Shown here in pieces: positions 48,026 through 55,016 of a DNA stretch of 64,000 nt. Each line of letters begins with the position of its first letter. The stretch's first letter is position 1. This stretch comes from Prochlorococcus marinus CUG1435. Lineage in GTDB: Bacteria; Cyanobacteriota; Cyanobacteriia; PCC-6307; Cyanobiaceae. The position numbers and the translations under genes were made by a program. The stretch covers positions 41,985 to 105,984 of the forward strand of contig JAEPLP010000002.1 in assembly GCA_017644375.1 (NCBI GenBank), written 5' to 3'. The notes below the pieces were generated by a model. The model did not search any database and was not told the origin of the DNA. It was given only the letters and a program-made list of their open reading frames with translations.

Positions 48026-48460
48026 TTAATTTTGAGCTTGATAACAGTTTTGGCAAAGGCCGAAATATTCGAGTGTATGAAACAAAAGTTGAAACTTTCT
48101 TGGATTTTTTTTAGGGGCATGAATATCTTTAACAGGACAACCTTCCATTTTCGACGTCTCTCCGCATTGAACGCAGGTCAAATGATGAATGTCTCTATCT
48201 ACGGGAGTGTAAAGAACCTCTCCTGTTGGGAGATGTCTAGAACGAATTAAACCATGCTTTATAAGAACTTGAAGATTCCTGTAAACAGTGGTCAGTCCCA
48301 TAGCTTTTCCGCTTTCAATCAATTGTCTATGCAACTCTTGACCGCTCAGTTCATCTTCGCATTTATTAAGTTCTTCAAGAAGTTGCTCTTGTCTTTTGGT
48401 AATGTCAGACTTAGTTACCATTGTTTCCAAAATCTTTTTTTGCCTCGTATTTTTGATCAT
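48026..48460 (-). CDS. zur: Fur-family regulator, probably zinc-responsive Zur
   Basis: 144 residues. The winged-helix domain contains SGQELHRQLIESGKAMGLTTVYRNLQVL (in part), the DNA-recognition helix of Fur proteins. The dimerisation domain has DIHHLTCVQCGETSKMEG and the second CxxC pair GLCQNCYQ for the structural zinc. Specificity is inferred from the surrounding znu genes. It sits between znuC and znuB but on the opposite strand, 13 bp from znuC and 17 bp from znuB. Confidence 0.9.
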   Translation of the reverse strand: MIKNTRQKKILETMVTKSDITKRQEQLLEELNKCEDELSGQELHRQLIESGKAMGLTTVYRNLQVLIKHGLIRSRHLPTGEVLYTPVDRDIHHLTCVQCGETSKMEGCPVKDIHAPKKNPRKFQLLFHTLEYFGLCQNCYQAQN

Positions 48461-48477
48461 ACCGAATCTTTCGAATA

Positions 48478-49263
48478 ATGTCTTTTATTAATAACAACTG
48501 GTGGCTGGTCCCATTAATAATAACTATATTCTCCGGAATTTTATGCCCAGCTATGGGAACTGTATTAATCACTCATAAGAGATTATTACAAGTTAATTTA
48601 ATCTCTCATTGTGTGTTGCCTGGACTTGCTCTCGCATTAGCGCTTGGAATTCACCCCTCAATTGGTGGTGTTATAAGCGGTCTTCTGGGCTCAGTAATTG
48701 CGGAAAGTTTAACTAATAGAAAAAGTGAAAATTATGAAGCAGTTATGAATACTATTCTCGCTGGAATGCTTGGGTTTGGGGTCCTTATAATCCCCTTACT
48801 CGGAATAAGGATTGATTTGGAGGCAGTATTATTTGGCGATTTATTGACAGCAAATTTTGGAGATTTACTTAGAACAATAATTGCTTTTTTAGTATTTATA
48901 CTTTTAATGACTTTTGGATATGAAAAGGTTGTTTATGTCGGATTGGATCCAGAAGGTGCATCGGCGAGCGGTATAAACGTTTCTTTATTAAATCTTGCTT
49001 TGAGTTTTACAACGGCATTAGTAATTGTTAGTTCAATGTCAGCAGTAGGAGTAATTCTTGTAATTGCTCTTCTTTCTACGCCAACTTTGTTAGGGCTAAA
49101 TAAGGCTCATAGTTTAAGAATTGCAATGATGAGGTCTTCATTTTTTGGATTATGTATCTCACTTCTTGGATTTTTTCTCTCTATAGTCTTTAATCTTTCG
49201 CCTGGACCTGCAATTAGCGTTATTTGTGTTGCTTCCCTTTTAATTCCTAAGCTTCGCAAATAA
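48478..49263 (+). CDS. znuB: Zinc/manganese-type ABC transporter permease
   Basis: 261 residues with about eight membrane helices. The ABC-3 family signatures are FSGILCPAMGTVLITHKRLL and HCVLPGLALALALGIHP. The EAA-like segment is YVGLDPEGASASGINV. It pairs with ZnuC and ZnuA. It is separated from znuC by the antisense-oriented zur gene, so it may be transcribed from its own promoter in the 17-bp gap or zur's 5' region, or by read-through from znuC. Confidence 0.94.
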   Translation: MSFINNNWWLVPLIITIFSGILCPAMGTVLITHKRLLQVNLISHCVLPGLALALALGIHPSIGGVISGLLGSVIAESLTNRKSENYEAVMNTILAGMLGFGVLIIPLLGIRIDLEAVLFGDLLTANFGDLLRTIIAFLVFILLMTFGYEKVVYVGLDPEGASASGINVSLLNLALSFTTALVIVSSMSAVGVILVIALLSTPTLLGLNKAHSLRIAMMRSSFFGLCISLLGFFLSIVFNLSPGPAISVICVASLLIPKLRK

Positions 49264-49410
49264 TTAAATCTTAAATGTCCAATCAGAATTTAATGCTTGA
49301 GCTTCTGGATTGTTTTTTAAAGCTACTTCAATAGCTTCTTTTTTATTATTAGCTATAACAACTTCATCAAATTCCTTTCCATTTTTTTTGAGACTTACTT
49401 TGAAACGCAT
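49264..49410 (-). CDS. Small conserved soluble protein
   Basis: 48 residues, beginning MRFKVSLKKNGKEFDEVVIA. The charged, mixed beta/alpha pattern with NNKKEAIEVALKNNPEAQAL and the end DWTFKI has the look of a real protein rather than chance. No domain is recognised. It abuts the end of znuB (no gap). The ATG is at 49408-49410. Confidence 0.7.
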   Translation of the reverse strand: MRFKVSLKKNGKEFDEVVIANNKKEAIEVALKNNPEAQALNSDWTFKI

Positions 49411-49493
49411 AAAAATTATTTAATTAATCAAAAGTTAACCACTAGGCAACTAGATTTAAATACTTTTAAAAGTTAATTGATGAAATAGAAACT

Positions 49494-49742
49494 TTAGTTA
49501 TTCTGAAGTTTTTCTACTACAGATTCTTTCTCAATTTTAGCTACATCCTGTAATCCATTAGCATCAAACCAAGGAGCGTTTTCCCAATTAAATCCTTCCC
49601 CAAAAGTATTATCGGGAGCAGCTACGTACCAGTGACATGACGAATCGGGAACATCTACAGCACATTTTGACCAGTCAGCTTCCCATTGTGGAACTTGTAC
49701 CCACATTACAGATGCTAATAAAAAAGAAAAAATAAAATTCAT
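49494..49742 (-). CDS. Small exported protein, unknown function
   Basis: 82 residues. The N-terminal hydrophobic segment MNFIFSFLLASVMWVQVP may be a signal peptide or anchor. The rest is Trp- and Asp-rich, with two Cys in KCAVDVPDSSCHWY that could form a disulfide, and an acidic helix at the end. No family is recognised. Leftward, 83 bp from the 48-residue gene. Confidence 0.68.
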   Translation of the reverse strand: MNFIFSFLLASVMWVQVPQWEADWSKCAVDVPDSSCHWYVAAPDNTFGEGFNWENAPWFDANGLQDVAKIEKESVVEKLQNN

Positions 49743-49751
49743 AATTATCGG

Positions 49752-49895
49752 TTAGCAAAATTTTGAAAGATTTTTTTCACATTCTTTCTTTCTTTTCTTC
49801 CAATAATTTTCAATTATTTGATATTTATGCTTATTTTTAAATTGACTTAAATGAATATCATTCTGATTAAGAACTGAAGTATTTTTGATTTTCAT
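49752..49895 (-). CDS. Small basic protein, unknown function
   Basis: 47 residues, beginning MKIKNTSVLNQNDIHLSQFK. The C-terminal half is strongly basic and helical (ENYWKKRKKECEKNLSKFC). No membrane helix. Recognised only as an intact ATG-to-stop frame with Prochlorococcus-like codon use, 9 bp upstream of the next leftward gene, so moderately supported. Confidence 0.5.
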   Translation of the reverse strand: MKIKNTSVLNQNDIHLSQFKNKHKYQIIENYWKKRKKECEKNLSKFC

Positions 49896-49960
49896 GACTC
49901 AAGCTATCTATGTAGAACATATTTAAGACACTTTATATATTTTTTGAAGTGAATTTATAC

Positions 49961-50107
49961 TTAATTATTGTCTCCCTTTTGTTTAGGGAAGTATTTTTCG
50001 GGATTATTTTCAATATAAGTAAGCGAATATTTGACAACACACACTATTACTAATACTAGAGCAATTGCCGGAATAATAAAAATGATTTTTTTGTAAATAC
50101 TTTTCAT
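49961..50107 (-). CDS. Small single-helix membrane protein
   Basis: 48 residues. One membrane helix (IIFIIPAIALVLVIVCVV) after a short basic start MKSIYKK, then a charged tail ending PKQKGDNN. This positive-inside layout is typical of genuine small membrane proteins. No function known. It is divergent from the small-RNA gene at 50191. Confidence 0.6.
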   Translation of the reverse strand: MKSIYKKIIFIIPAIALVLVIVCVVKYSLTYIENNPEKYFPKQKGDNN

Positions 50108-50217
50108 GAATTATTTTGCTTATGATTATTTTTTTCATCAACGGCCAATTTTCTGAAAGATTGAAATAATTAGTAATTTATACTGTAGCCTTTTTAATTA
50201 CCTACGGAGTAAATTAA

Positions 50218-50283
50218 ATGTATCAGAAACTCCTCACACACTTTTTTCTGATTACTGTAAAAGTACTCGACCGCAAAGTTTGA
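50218..50283 (+). CDS. Possible 21-residue peptide inside the Yfr1-core RNA
   Basis: ATG at 50218 follows CGGAG (50205-50209) with 8-base spacing. The frame reads MYQKLLTHFFLITVKVLDRK then V and stops at TGA within the terminator loop region. It is hydrophobic in the middle. Evidence is the ribosome site only; the Yfr1 core would fall in codons 4-8. It might be a leader peptide, or chance in a non-coding RNA. Confidence 0.35.
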   Translation: MYQKLLTHFFLITVKVLDRKV

Positions 50284-50292
50284 GTACTTTTT
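50259..50292 (+). terminator. Rho-independent terminator of the Yfr1-core RNA
   Basis: Perfect 10-bp stem AAAAGTACTC/GAGTACTTTT with a 13-nt loop, followed by T residues. Confidence 0.9.
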
Positions 50293-50370
50293 GTAATTTT
50301 GGGATGTGACAGTTAAGATACAGGTCTATTAGGTATTACATATTTTGAATTTAGGTGTGATATTAAAAGG

Positions 50371-50465
50371 GTGTGTAGGAGGAATTGATTTATTTAAGTG
50401 GAAACAAGGAAACACTTGATCTAAATCAATTTTTAAAGATCTCTCTCTGAGAGATCTTTTTTTTT
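50371..50465 (+). ncRNA. yfr2: Yfr2-family small RNA
   Basis: -10-like TATTAA at 50361 gives a start near 50371. A long hairpin ATTGATTTA/TAAATCAAT (50384-50392 and 50422-50430) carries an inner stem AAGTG/CACTT. Its loop holds the doubled GGAAACA motif (GTGGAAACAAGGAAACAC) that marks the Yfr2-5 (Cyano-1) family. The 3' end is a hairpin AAAGATCTCTC/GAGAGATCTTT plus T run. The 5' GTGTGTAGGAGG is complementary to the Yfr1 core with one bulged C. Which numbered Yfr (2-5) this is cannot be told. Confidence 0.85.
50435..50465 (+). terminator. Rho-independent terminator of the Yfr2-type RNA
   Basis: 11-bp stem AAAGATCTCTC/GAGAGATCTTT, loop TCT, followed by a T run. Confidence 0.92.
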
Positions 50466-50587
50466 GCGAATTATTAGAAATACATACCAAATCCTGAATA
50501 AATAAATATTTTTTTTCTTCAAAAAAATTTGGTCGTCATTACAAATTTTGTAATTTAATTCGTTAGATTATGGGTTGTTAGATTCTA

Positions 50588-50977
50588 ATGTTAATGAAAA
50601 TACTTTTTTTGGCAATTATAATTTGTTCTGGCTTTTTATTCCCTTCTTCATCATTTGCTTCTCATATAGAACTAAAACCTTGTGTAGAGATTGCTCATTG
50701 TGTAAGAGAAGAATGGGAGGTTAGCAATATTGAGAAACCTTTTGAAGAGATTAAAACATTTATCGAAAACACTCCAAGAACTGAGATTGTAGAAATTGAT
50801 GGCGATTATCTTCATGCTGAGGCAACTAGTAAATGGATGAAGTATGTGGACGACTTAGAAGTATCCTTTCTAGCTGAATCAAACATCTTATCAATAAGAT
50901 CAGAATCAAGAGTTGGAGAAAGTGATTTGGGAGTGAATCAAAAAAGAGTTGATTTACTAAAATCGAAAATGTTCTAA
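50588..50977 (+). CDS. Exported DUF1499 protein
   Basis: 129 residues. A signal peptide of ~25 residues ends in SSSFAS. The mature part has KPCVEIAHCVREEWEV, the middle EIDGDYLHAEATSKWMKYVDDLEV and the C-terminal SIRSESRVGESDLGVNQKR, the DUF1499 hallmark. Function unknown; the family is widespread in cyanobacteria and plastids. The start may be the second ATG three codons on (50594). It follows the Yfr2-type RNA on the same strand. Confidence 0.88.
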   Translation: MLMKILFLAIIICSGFLFPSSSFASHIELKPCVEIAHCVREEWEVSNIEKPFEEIKTFIENTPRTEIVEIDGDYLHAEATSKWMKYVDDLEVSFLAESNILSIRSESRVGESDLGVNQKRVDLLKSKMF

Positions 50978-51060
50978 GATGAAAAGTTAAAAAAATAATT
51001 TATTTTTATTGTTTTTTGTATAACTTTTTTATTTTTAAAAAAAATTAGCAGATAAAAAAG

Positions 51061-51072
51061 TGATAATTATCA
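51061..51072. promoter_or_regulatory. Possible Fur/Zur-type palindrome
   Basis: TGATAATTATCA, a perfect 12-bp palindrome like the core of Fur-family boxes, lies 45 bp upstream of the small membrane-protein gene at 51117. The surrounding DNA is AT-rich, so chance is possible. The same 12-mer also occurs inside the coding end of the zinc-ribbon gene at 42079. Confidence 0.45.
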
Positions 51073-51116
51073 TCATGCCTCGATAATGGCAAATTTATTG
51101 GATTTTCTAAAAAAAG

Positions 51117-51401
51117 ATGATCATAAATTTTATATATTTATTGTTATCTAGTGTTGTTTTTTTCTGGTTTTATATAAACATTAAAAAGAATGGATTTAAA
51201 TGGATAATCAAAGGTCTTTTTCAGATTGGAATACTGGTATTATTCATTGGAGGGTTTTTCAAAATATTTTTCACTTTACCCCCTAATTTATTTATAAAAA
51301 TAATTTTTCTTATTATTTATACATGGTGCACTGTTGGAATAAATGTAAATTTCATTATCCCTTTTATTAGTTTGATTGACCAAAAAATAGTGAAAAAATA
51401 A
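51117..51401 (+). CDS. Small membrane protein, three helices
   Basis: 94 residues, strongly hydrophobic, with helices at about 3-20, 30-50 and 58-85. No domain is recognised. A 21-codon frame starting at 51086 ends inside its first codons and could be a coupled leader. Upstream there is a Fur-type palindrome at 51061. Confidence 0.6.
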   Translation: MIINFIYLLLSSVVFFWFYINIKKNGFKWIIKGLFQIGILVLFIGGFFKIFFTLPPNLFIKIIFLIIYTWCTVGINVNFIIPFISLIDQKIVKK

Positions 51402-51460
51402 AACTAAAATATGCCTTAATTGTCGGTACAAAAATAAATCTTTTTCCTTAATCTGCAATA

Positions 51461-51586
51461 TTAAAATTTATAAGATATATTTTTTCCTTTTGAAAGTCTT
51501 TTTCTTGTATACCTAGTCTTTAATGCCAAGTCTGTCATTATATATATTCCAAATAAAAGAATGACTACTCCAATAAAGTATTTCAT
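51461..51586 (-). CDS. Small single-helix membrane protein
   Basis: 41 residues. The helix YFIGVVILLFGIYIMTDLAL is followed by a very basic tail (KTRYTRKRLSKGKNISYKF). Positive-inside layout supports translation. Unknown function. It lies downstream of the OsmC gene on the same strand. Confidence 0.6.
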   Translation of the reverse strand: MKYFIGVVILLFGIYIMTDLALKTRYTRKRLSKGKNISYKF

Positions 51587-51616
51587 TATTTTTTATGTAA
51601 TTACTATTTTTGAGAT

Positions 51617-52024
51617 TTATTCATTATGCCAAATAATTTTAATATCTATTTCTTGAGATAAATTTCTTGTAACTGGGCATTCTTTGGAAGCTTTTTTCAA
51701 AAAATCAATAGTTTCATTAGAAGTGCTCTTTGGTATAAAAATATCTATTATTAGTTCTTTTATCTTCCTCTCGCTATTTTGTGTCATTAGTTTTTCAATA
51801 TTTAAATATATACCTTTCAAATCAAATCCTTTCGATTTAGCTTTGATTGCCATGATGGTTAGCAGGCAAGTACCTAGAGACGTTGCTAATAAATCAGTTG
51901 GGGAAAAACTTTCACCTTTACCGCAGTGATCTAAAGGGGCATCAGTTCTAATAAGACTTCCAGATTGTAGATGAATAGCCTCACAGTTTAAATTTCCTAA
52001 ATAATAACATTTAACTTTAGTCAT
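51617..52024 (-). CDS. OsmC/Ohr-family protein
   Basis: 135 residues. The family deals with organic hydroperoxides through two Cys. Both are visible: SLGTCLLTIMAIKAKSKGFD near residue 53, and KECPVTRNL near residue 117. GKGESFSPTDLLATSL upstream of the first is typical. Whether it is a peroxidase or a non-catalytic OsmC relative cannot be told. Start ATG at 52024. Confidence 0.9.
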   Translation of the reverse strand: MTKVKCYYLGNLNCEAIHLQSGSLIRTDAPLDHCGKGESFSPTDLLATSLGTCLLTIMAIKAKSKGFDLKGIYLNIEKLMTQNSERKIKELIIDIFIPKSTSNETIDFLKKASKECPVTRNLSQEIDIKIIWHNE

Positions 52025-52151
52025 TTTAAAAAATTAAATTAGGAAAATATTATTAATAAAAAATTATGGTACATAACAAGATTATTGATAAGAGATTTTT
52101 TATTTGCATATTAGTGGAGTATTAAGAAAATTCATCATTCAAGTTTTGAAA

Positions 52152-52394
52152 TCATTTTTTATATCCATATTCCTCTAAGCAATACTCAATTAATTCAATT
52201 GATTTATTAAGAGTTCTTTTATTTTTATTTTCTAGATCGAAGCATTTATTTAAAACACGTATAGATTCATTTAAGAATGATTCTTCTTTATTTTTTAAAT
52301 CTTTAACTTGATTTATATAAATTAATTTTTTAATCCCAATAATGGAAAATATGATTATTGATATTGTAAATATTGCTATTTTGAATTTATTCAT
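52152..52394 (-). CDS. Small membrane-anchored protein
   Basis: 80 residues. An N-terminal helix (IAIFTISIIIFSIIGI) is followed by a charged, coiled-coil-like segment (VKDLKNKEESFLNESIRVL) with two Cys (NKCFDLE, YCLEEY). No family is recognised. It is isolated, with 127 bp to the OsmC gene, in which nothing is seen. Confidence 0.6.
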   Translation of the reverse strand: MNKFKIAIFTISIIIFSIIGIKKLIYINQVKDLKNKEESFLNESIRVLNKCFDLENKNKRTLNKSIELIEYCLEEYGYKK

Positions 52395-52458
52395 ACAATT
52401 AGTTATTACAAATATTTTAATTTATTTAATATCTAAAAACTTTACATAGCTTATAAAA

Positions 52459-52560
52459 CTAAGTAATTACATATGTAGCTGCTGTTATTGCTATAGCAGT
52501 AATTGAAATGAATATGTATGGAACAACCTTTAAAGGTATATATAGATTATTTTTAGACAT
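52459..52560 (-). CDS. Tiny membrane protein (33 residues)
   Basis: 33 residues: MSKNNLYIPLKVVPYIFISI followed by TAIAITAATYVIT. One membrane helix covers most of it. Size and layout resemble small photosynthetic or respiratory subunits, but I recognise none of them. Support is the clean frame and hydrophobic pattern only. Confidence 0.5.
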   Translation of the reverse strand: MSKNNLYIPLKVVPYIFISITAIAITAATYVIT

Positions 52561-52675
52561 AATAAAAAACTTTATAAAATTCTTACATTCTCTTTAAAAT
52601 TTATAAGTCTTCAAATATACAAATTAATTTTCTTTGCAAAAATTCAATTCTTTTAAAAGATTAAAAAATTTATAT

Positions 52676-52906
52676 TCATTGAATTTTCATTAAATAAAGT
52701 ATTTCTAAATCCTGTCTTGAGTCCGATATTTTTCTTTTTAAGAAGATTAATTCTTCTTGGCTCATTTTTGATTCTTTTATCATCAATTCTGCTTGTTCAA
52801 TAGCATGTTCTATATTTCTAATTTTAATTTCTCTTATTGAGGGATCATCTTTACATGCTTTTTTAGTATTCGCATCTAACATATGTATTAAAAAATCACT
52901 TTGCAT
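52676..52906 (-). CDS. Small helical soluble protein, unknown function
   Basis: 76 residues, rich in Glu, Lys and Ile and probably all-helical with heptad-like spacing (NIEHAIEQAELMIKESKMSQ ... EELIFLKRKISDSRQDLEIL). The N-terminus is MQSDFLIHMLDANTKKACKD. No domain known. A terminator-like hairpin on the plus strand lies upstream (52993). Confidence 0.62.
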   Translation of the reverse strand: MQSDFLIHMLDANTKKACKDDPSIREIKIRNIEHAIEQAELMIKESKMSQEELIFLKRKISDSRQDLEILYLMKIQ

Positions 52907-52992
52907 TTAATCTAAATTAAAACTTCATTATGCTACAACCGCGAATTTTATTAAAATAAATTATTATCTGAGTAAGAACTTTAACCTTAGCT

Positions 52993-53027
52993 AACCCTCT
53001 CTTCAATTGATCGAGTGGGTTTTTTTT
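52993..53027 (+). terminator. Rho-independent terminator
   Basis: Stem AACCCTCTC/GAGTGGGTT (8 of 9 pairs) with an 11-nt loop and eight T residues. No plus-strand gene ends just upstream (the 90 bp before it hold no frame), so it may close a short untranslated RNA of ~60-90 nt or serve as a spacer before the next gene. Confidence 0.75.
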
Positions 53028-53061
53028 ATGGTGTAATATACTTCTAGCATTTAATACTAAT

Positions 53062-53436
53062 TTGGAAGATTCAAAACTTAATCCTGAGGAAAATAATTCA
53101 ATCGAATCGTCCCCCAATTTGAATGAAGACAATAAAGATCTTAATGAGGGGATTAAAAAAGAAGAAAATGTTAAAGCATTTACAGAATTTCTAGAGAAAG
53201 CAAGTAGTCAAGATTCTTCGGAAGAAAAAGTAAAACTTGATTCTGAGCAACAAAAACTAAAAATTGACAAATCACTTTTTAAAAGATTTCTTAATAATGG
53301 ATTTGATGGCATTTCAACTAATCCAAACTATAAAATGTTGGCATTATTAATAATCCTTTTAATTAATTTGTCTCTATTTTTTGTAATTGGCAATATGGGT
53401 AAAGAGTTTTTAAGAAATGCAGGGATTATGGGTTAG
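53062..53436 (+). CDS. Acidic protein with C-terminal membrane helix
   Basis: 124 residues from a TTG start. The first ~70 residues are very acidic and low-complexity (NPEENNSIESSPNLNEDNKD). Near the C-terminus is one membrane helix, MLALLIILLINLSLFFVIGN. Such tail-anchored proteins are common here; function unknown. The downstream gene at 53533 has a similar Asn/Glu start and C-terminal helix. Confidence 0.65.
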   Translation: MEDSKLNPEENNSIESSPNLNEDNKDLNEGIKKEENVKAFTEFLEKASSQDSSEEKVKLDSEQQKLKIDKSLFKRFLNNGFDGISTNPNYKMLALLIILLINLSLFFVIGNMGKEFLRNAGIMG

Positions 53437-53532
53437 AAATTATTTGTTTCTTTTTGGATATTCAACTTTACAATTTTGATTCTTCAAATGAAACTGTGAT
53501 ATTTTCTTGTCAAATTAATATTTAAATAAAAT

Positions 53533-53694
53533 TTGGATAATAAAGAGCCAGAAAATCCAGTAGTTTATCTTTCTAATTTAGTTAAGAAATTAGATGTAAA
53601 AAACAGAAATGGTTTAGTAGCCTTAGCAATTGTAAACCTTTTAGTAATTCTCTTATTTAAATTTTATTTGAAAGGATCTGGATTATTATCTTGA
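53533..53694 (+). CDS. Small tail-anchored membrane protein
   Basis: 53 residues from a TTG start: MDNKEPENPVVYLSNLVKKL, then a helix GLVALAIVNLLVILLFKFYL and a short end. The layout copies that of the 124-residue protein just upstream. No function known. The TTG start has no strong ribosome site, so the exact start is uncertain. Confidence 0.58.
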   Translation: MDNKEPENPVVYLSNLVKKLDVKNRNGLVALAIVNLLVILLFKFYLKGSGLLS

Positions 53695-53712
53695 ATTTAC
53701 CTGCAGTTAGTA

Positions 53713-54027
53713 TTATTCAGCATTTTCAAATTGCTTTGCTAATCTAAATGCCTTCTTAATTATTAGAAATCCACCATATCCTCCTGCTAGTAAGGGTAAT
53801 ACTATTAATGGGTTAGGAGAATAATCTGAATAATTTTTCACACCCTCAACATATTTATAACCTGAACATTTAAGAAAGATAAAACTAAAAAATGTGATAC
53901 TCCAACCAATGATTGATAAAAAACCCCCTTTTTTATCTCCTTCGTAGAATCTGTCTAGACCTAAGCCCCATCCTCCTACTAAGAATATTCCTCTAACAAC
54001 TGAATTTTTTTCTTGATTTCTGAGCAT
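53713..54027 (-). CDS. TM2-domain membrane protein
   Basis: 104 residues. IFLVGGWGLGLDRFYEGDKK followed by GGFLSIIGWSITFFSFIFL is the TM2 pattern (G..GxDRFYxG). A third hydrophobic segment lies at about residues 74-90. TM2 proteins are of unknown function. A 17-bp inverted repeat sits 9 bp upstream of its start codon. It is convergent with the tail-anchored gene (18-bp gap). Confidence 0.85.
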   Translation of the reverse strand: MLRNQEKNSVVRGIFLVGGWGLGLDRFYEGDKKGGFLSIIGWSITFFSFIFLKCSGYKYVEGVKNYSDYSPNPLIVLPLLAGGYGGFLIIKKAFRLAKQFENAE

Positions 54028-54036
54028 AATAAAAAA

Positions 54037-54053
54037 ATGTTCACTATGAACAT
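54037..54053. promoter_or_regulatory. Inverted repeat upstream of the TM2 gene
   Basis: ATGTTCA-CTA-TGAACAT, perfect 7-bp arms with a 3-bp spacer, 9 bp in front of the TM2-protein start. It could be an operator. It does not match NtcA, LexA or Fur boxes. Confidence 0.45.
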
Positions 54054-54159
54054 AACCTATTTGTATTTAAGATGCGAGATGTTTTTATTAATTAATCTTT
54101 AAAATAAATTTTTAATGGATTTATTTTATAAATTACTAAAATATTAATCAGTCTTTTAA

Positions 54160-54939
54160 TTAATCATTAGAGATTGTATTTGAATTCAACAAGGAAATTG
54201 AAGGCCTTATATAAATAAAAATAGACCCATACATATCCTGCATAATTCTCATTTCTTCGTCTAAATATACAATTGAAACTTGACAATTTGGCGATTCTTT
54301 ATTCCAAGGTAACTTATTCCATACCTCTTTAACTGGATACCATCTATCCATAAGTAATTCACTAAATAATGGAATCTTATTAAGTCCATCAACTTTGGAA
54401 ACTTTTGTCTTTTGTAAGTTCATATCAAGCAAATTTTTTCTTAAAACTAAATCACTTGCTAGAGTTATTACTCTTCCACCAAATGTAGGCAATAGTTTGA
54501 ACCAACCTAAGATTGGAATTGTTGTGAGCCCAAATATTGTAGTGTCAAAAGAAGATATAAATTCCTTTTTGTCAAAATCAATCTTTTGAGCAATTCTCCC
54601 AATAGTTGATAAGCCAAAGGACCCTACTTGCAATTGATGTAATTTAAAAAAAAGATTACTTTTAAATTCATCATTTAATGCCTTTTCAATAGCAAGGAAG
54701 AAAGGAGAACTTCGAAATAATTCAACATTAGAAAAAATCAATTCCCACTCTCCAGACAATAATTTTTCTGATATTTCAAAACTAAAGTCTTTAAGAGCAT
54801 CTATCAATTCATCCATTTCATTGGCTTTTTCCTCATACATAGGAGAAATTAATTTATTTAATCTTTGCCCTCTATCTGTAACAGCAGCTATTTTATATAT
54901 ATTTGACTTTATATCTCCAATTTCTTTCATAAACTTCAA
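54160..54939 (-). CDS. PAP/fibrillin family protein
   Basis: 259 residues. Plastid-lipid-associated (fibrillin) proteins bind lipids and carotenoids at thylakoids and plastoglobules. Seen here are LLSGEWELIFSNVELFRSSPFF, the family core, and the C-terminal DEEMRIMQDMYGSIFIYIR. Middle segments such as IDFDKKEFISSFDTTIFGL fit a lipocalin-like barrel. The start may be MKF or the Met three codons on. A second, shorter member lies at 57354. Confidence 0.85.
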   Translation of the reverse strand: MKFMKEIGDIKSNIYKIAAVTDRGQRLNKLISPMYEEKANEMDELIDALKDFSFEISEKLLSGEWELIFSNVELFRSSPFFLAIEKALNDEFKSNLFFKLHQLQVGSFGLSTIGRIAQKIDFDKKEFISSFDTTIFGLTTIPILGWFKLLPTFGGRVITLASDLVLRKNLLDMNLQKTKVSKVDGLNKIPLFSELLMDRWYPVKEVWNKLPWNKESPNCQVSIVYLDEEMRIMQDMYGSIFIYIRPSISLLNSNTISND

Positions 54940-55016
54940 TACAAGAAATACTAATTAATCTTAATAATTTAATTTGATGTTGATGGCAATTTTAATAATG
55001 CTGGTAATAAAATCAA

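Larger units (their letters stand above)
50191..50292 (+). ncRNA. Candidate small RNA displaying a second copy of the Yfr1 core
   Basis: A good -10 element TATACT (50179-50184) precedes a ~100-nt unit that ends in a strong terminator (50259-50292). It holds ACTCCTCACACACT (50229-50242), identical over 14 nt to the Yfr1 core. Here the core lies in the loop of a hairpin with the 8-bp stem ATCAGAAA/TTTCTGAT (50222-50229 and 50245-50252). The same DNA also has a ribosome site and a 21-codon frame, so it may be a dual-function RNA. Start point is inferred from the -10. Confidence 0.72.

Noticed and set aside
52917..53132. 71-codon minus-strand frame
   Set aside because: Crosses a plus-strand terminator and the start of the gene at 53062; no domain, no ribosome site.
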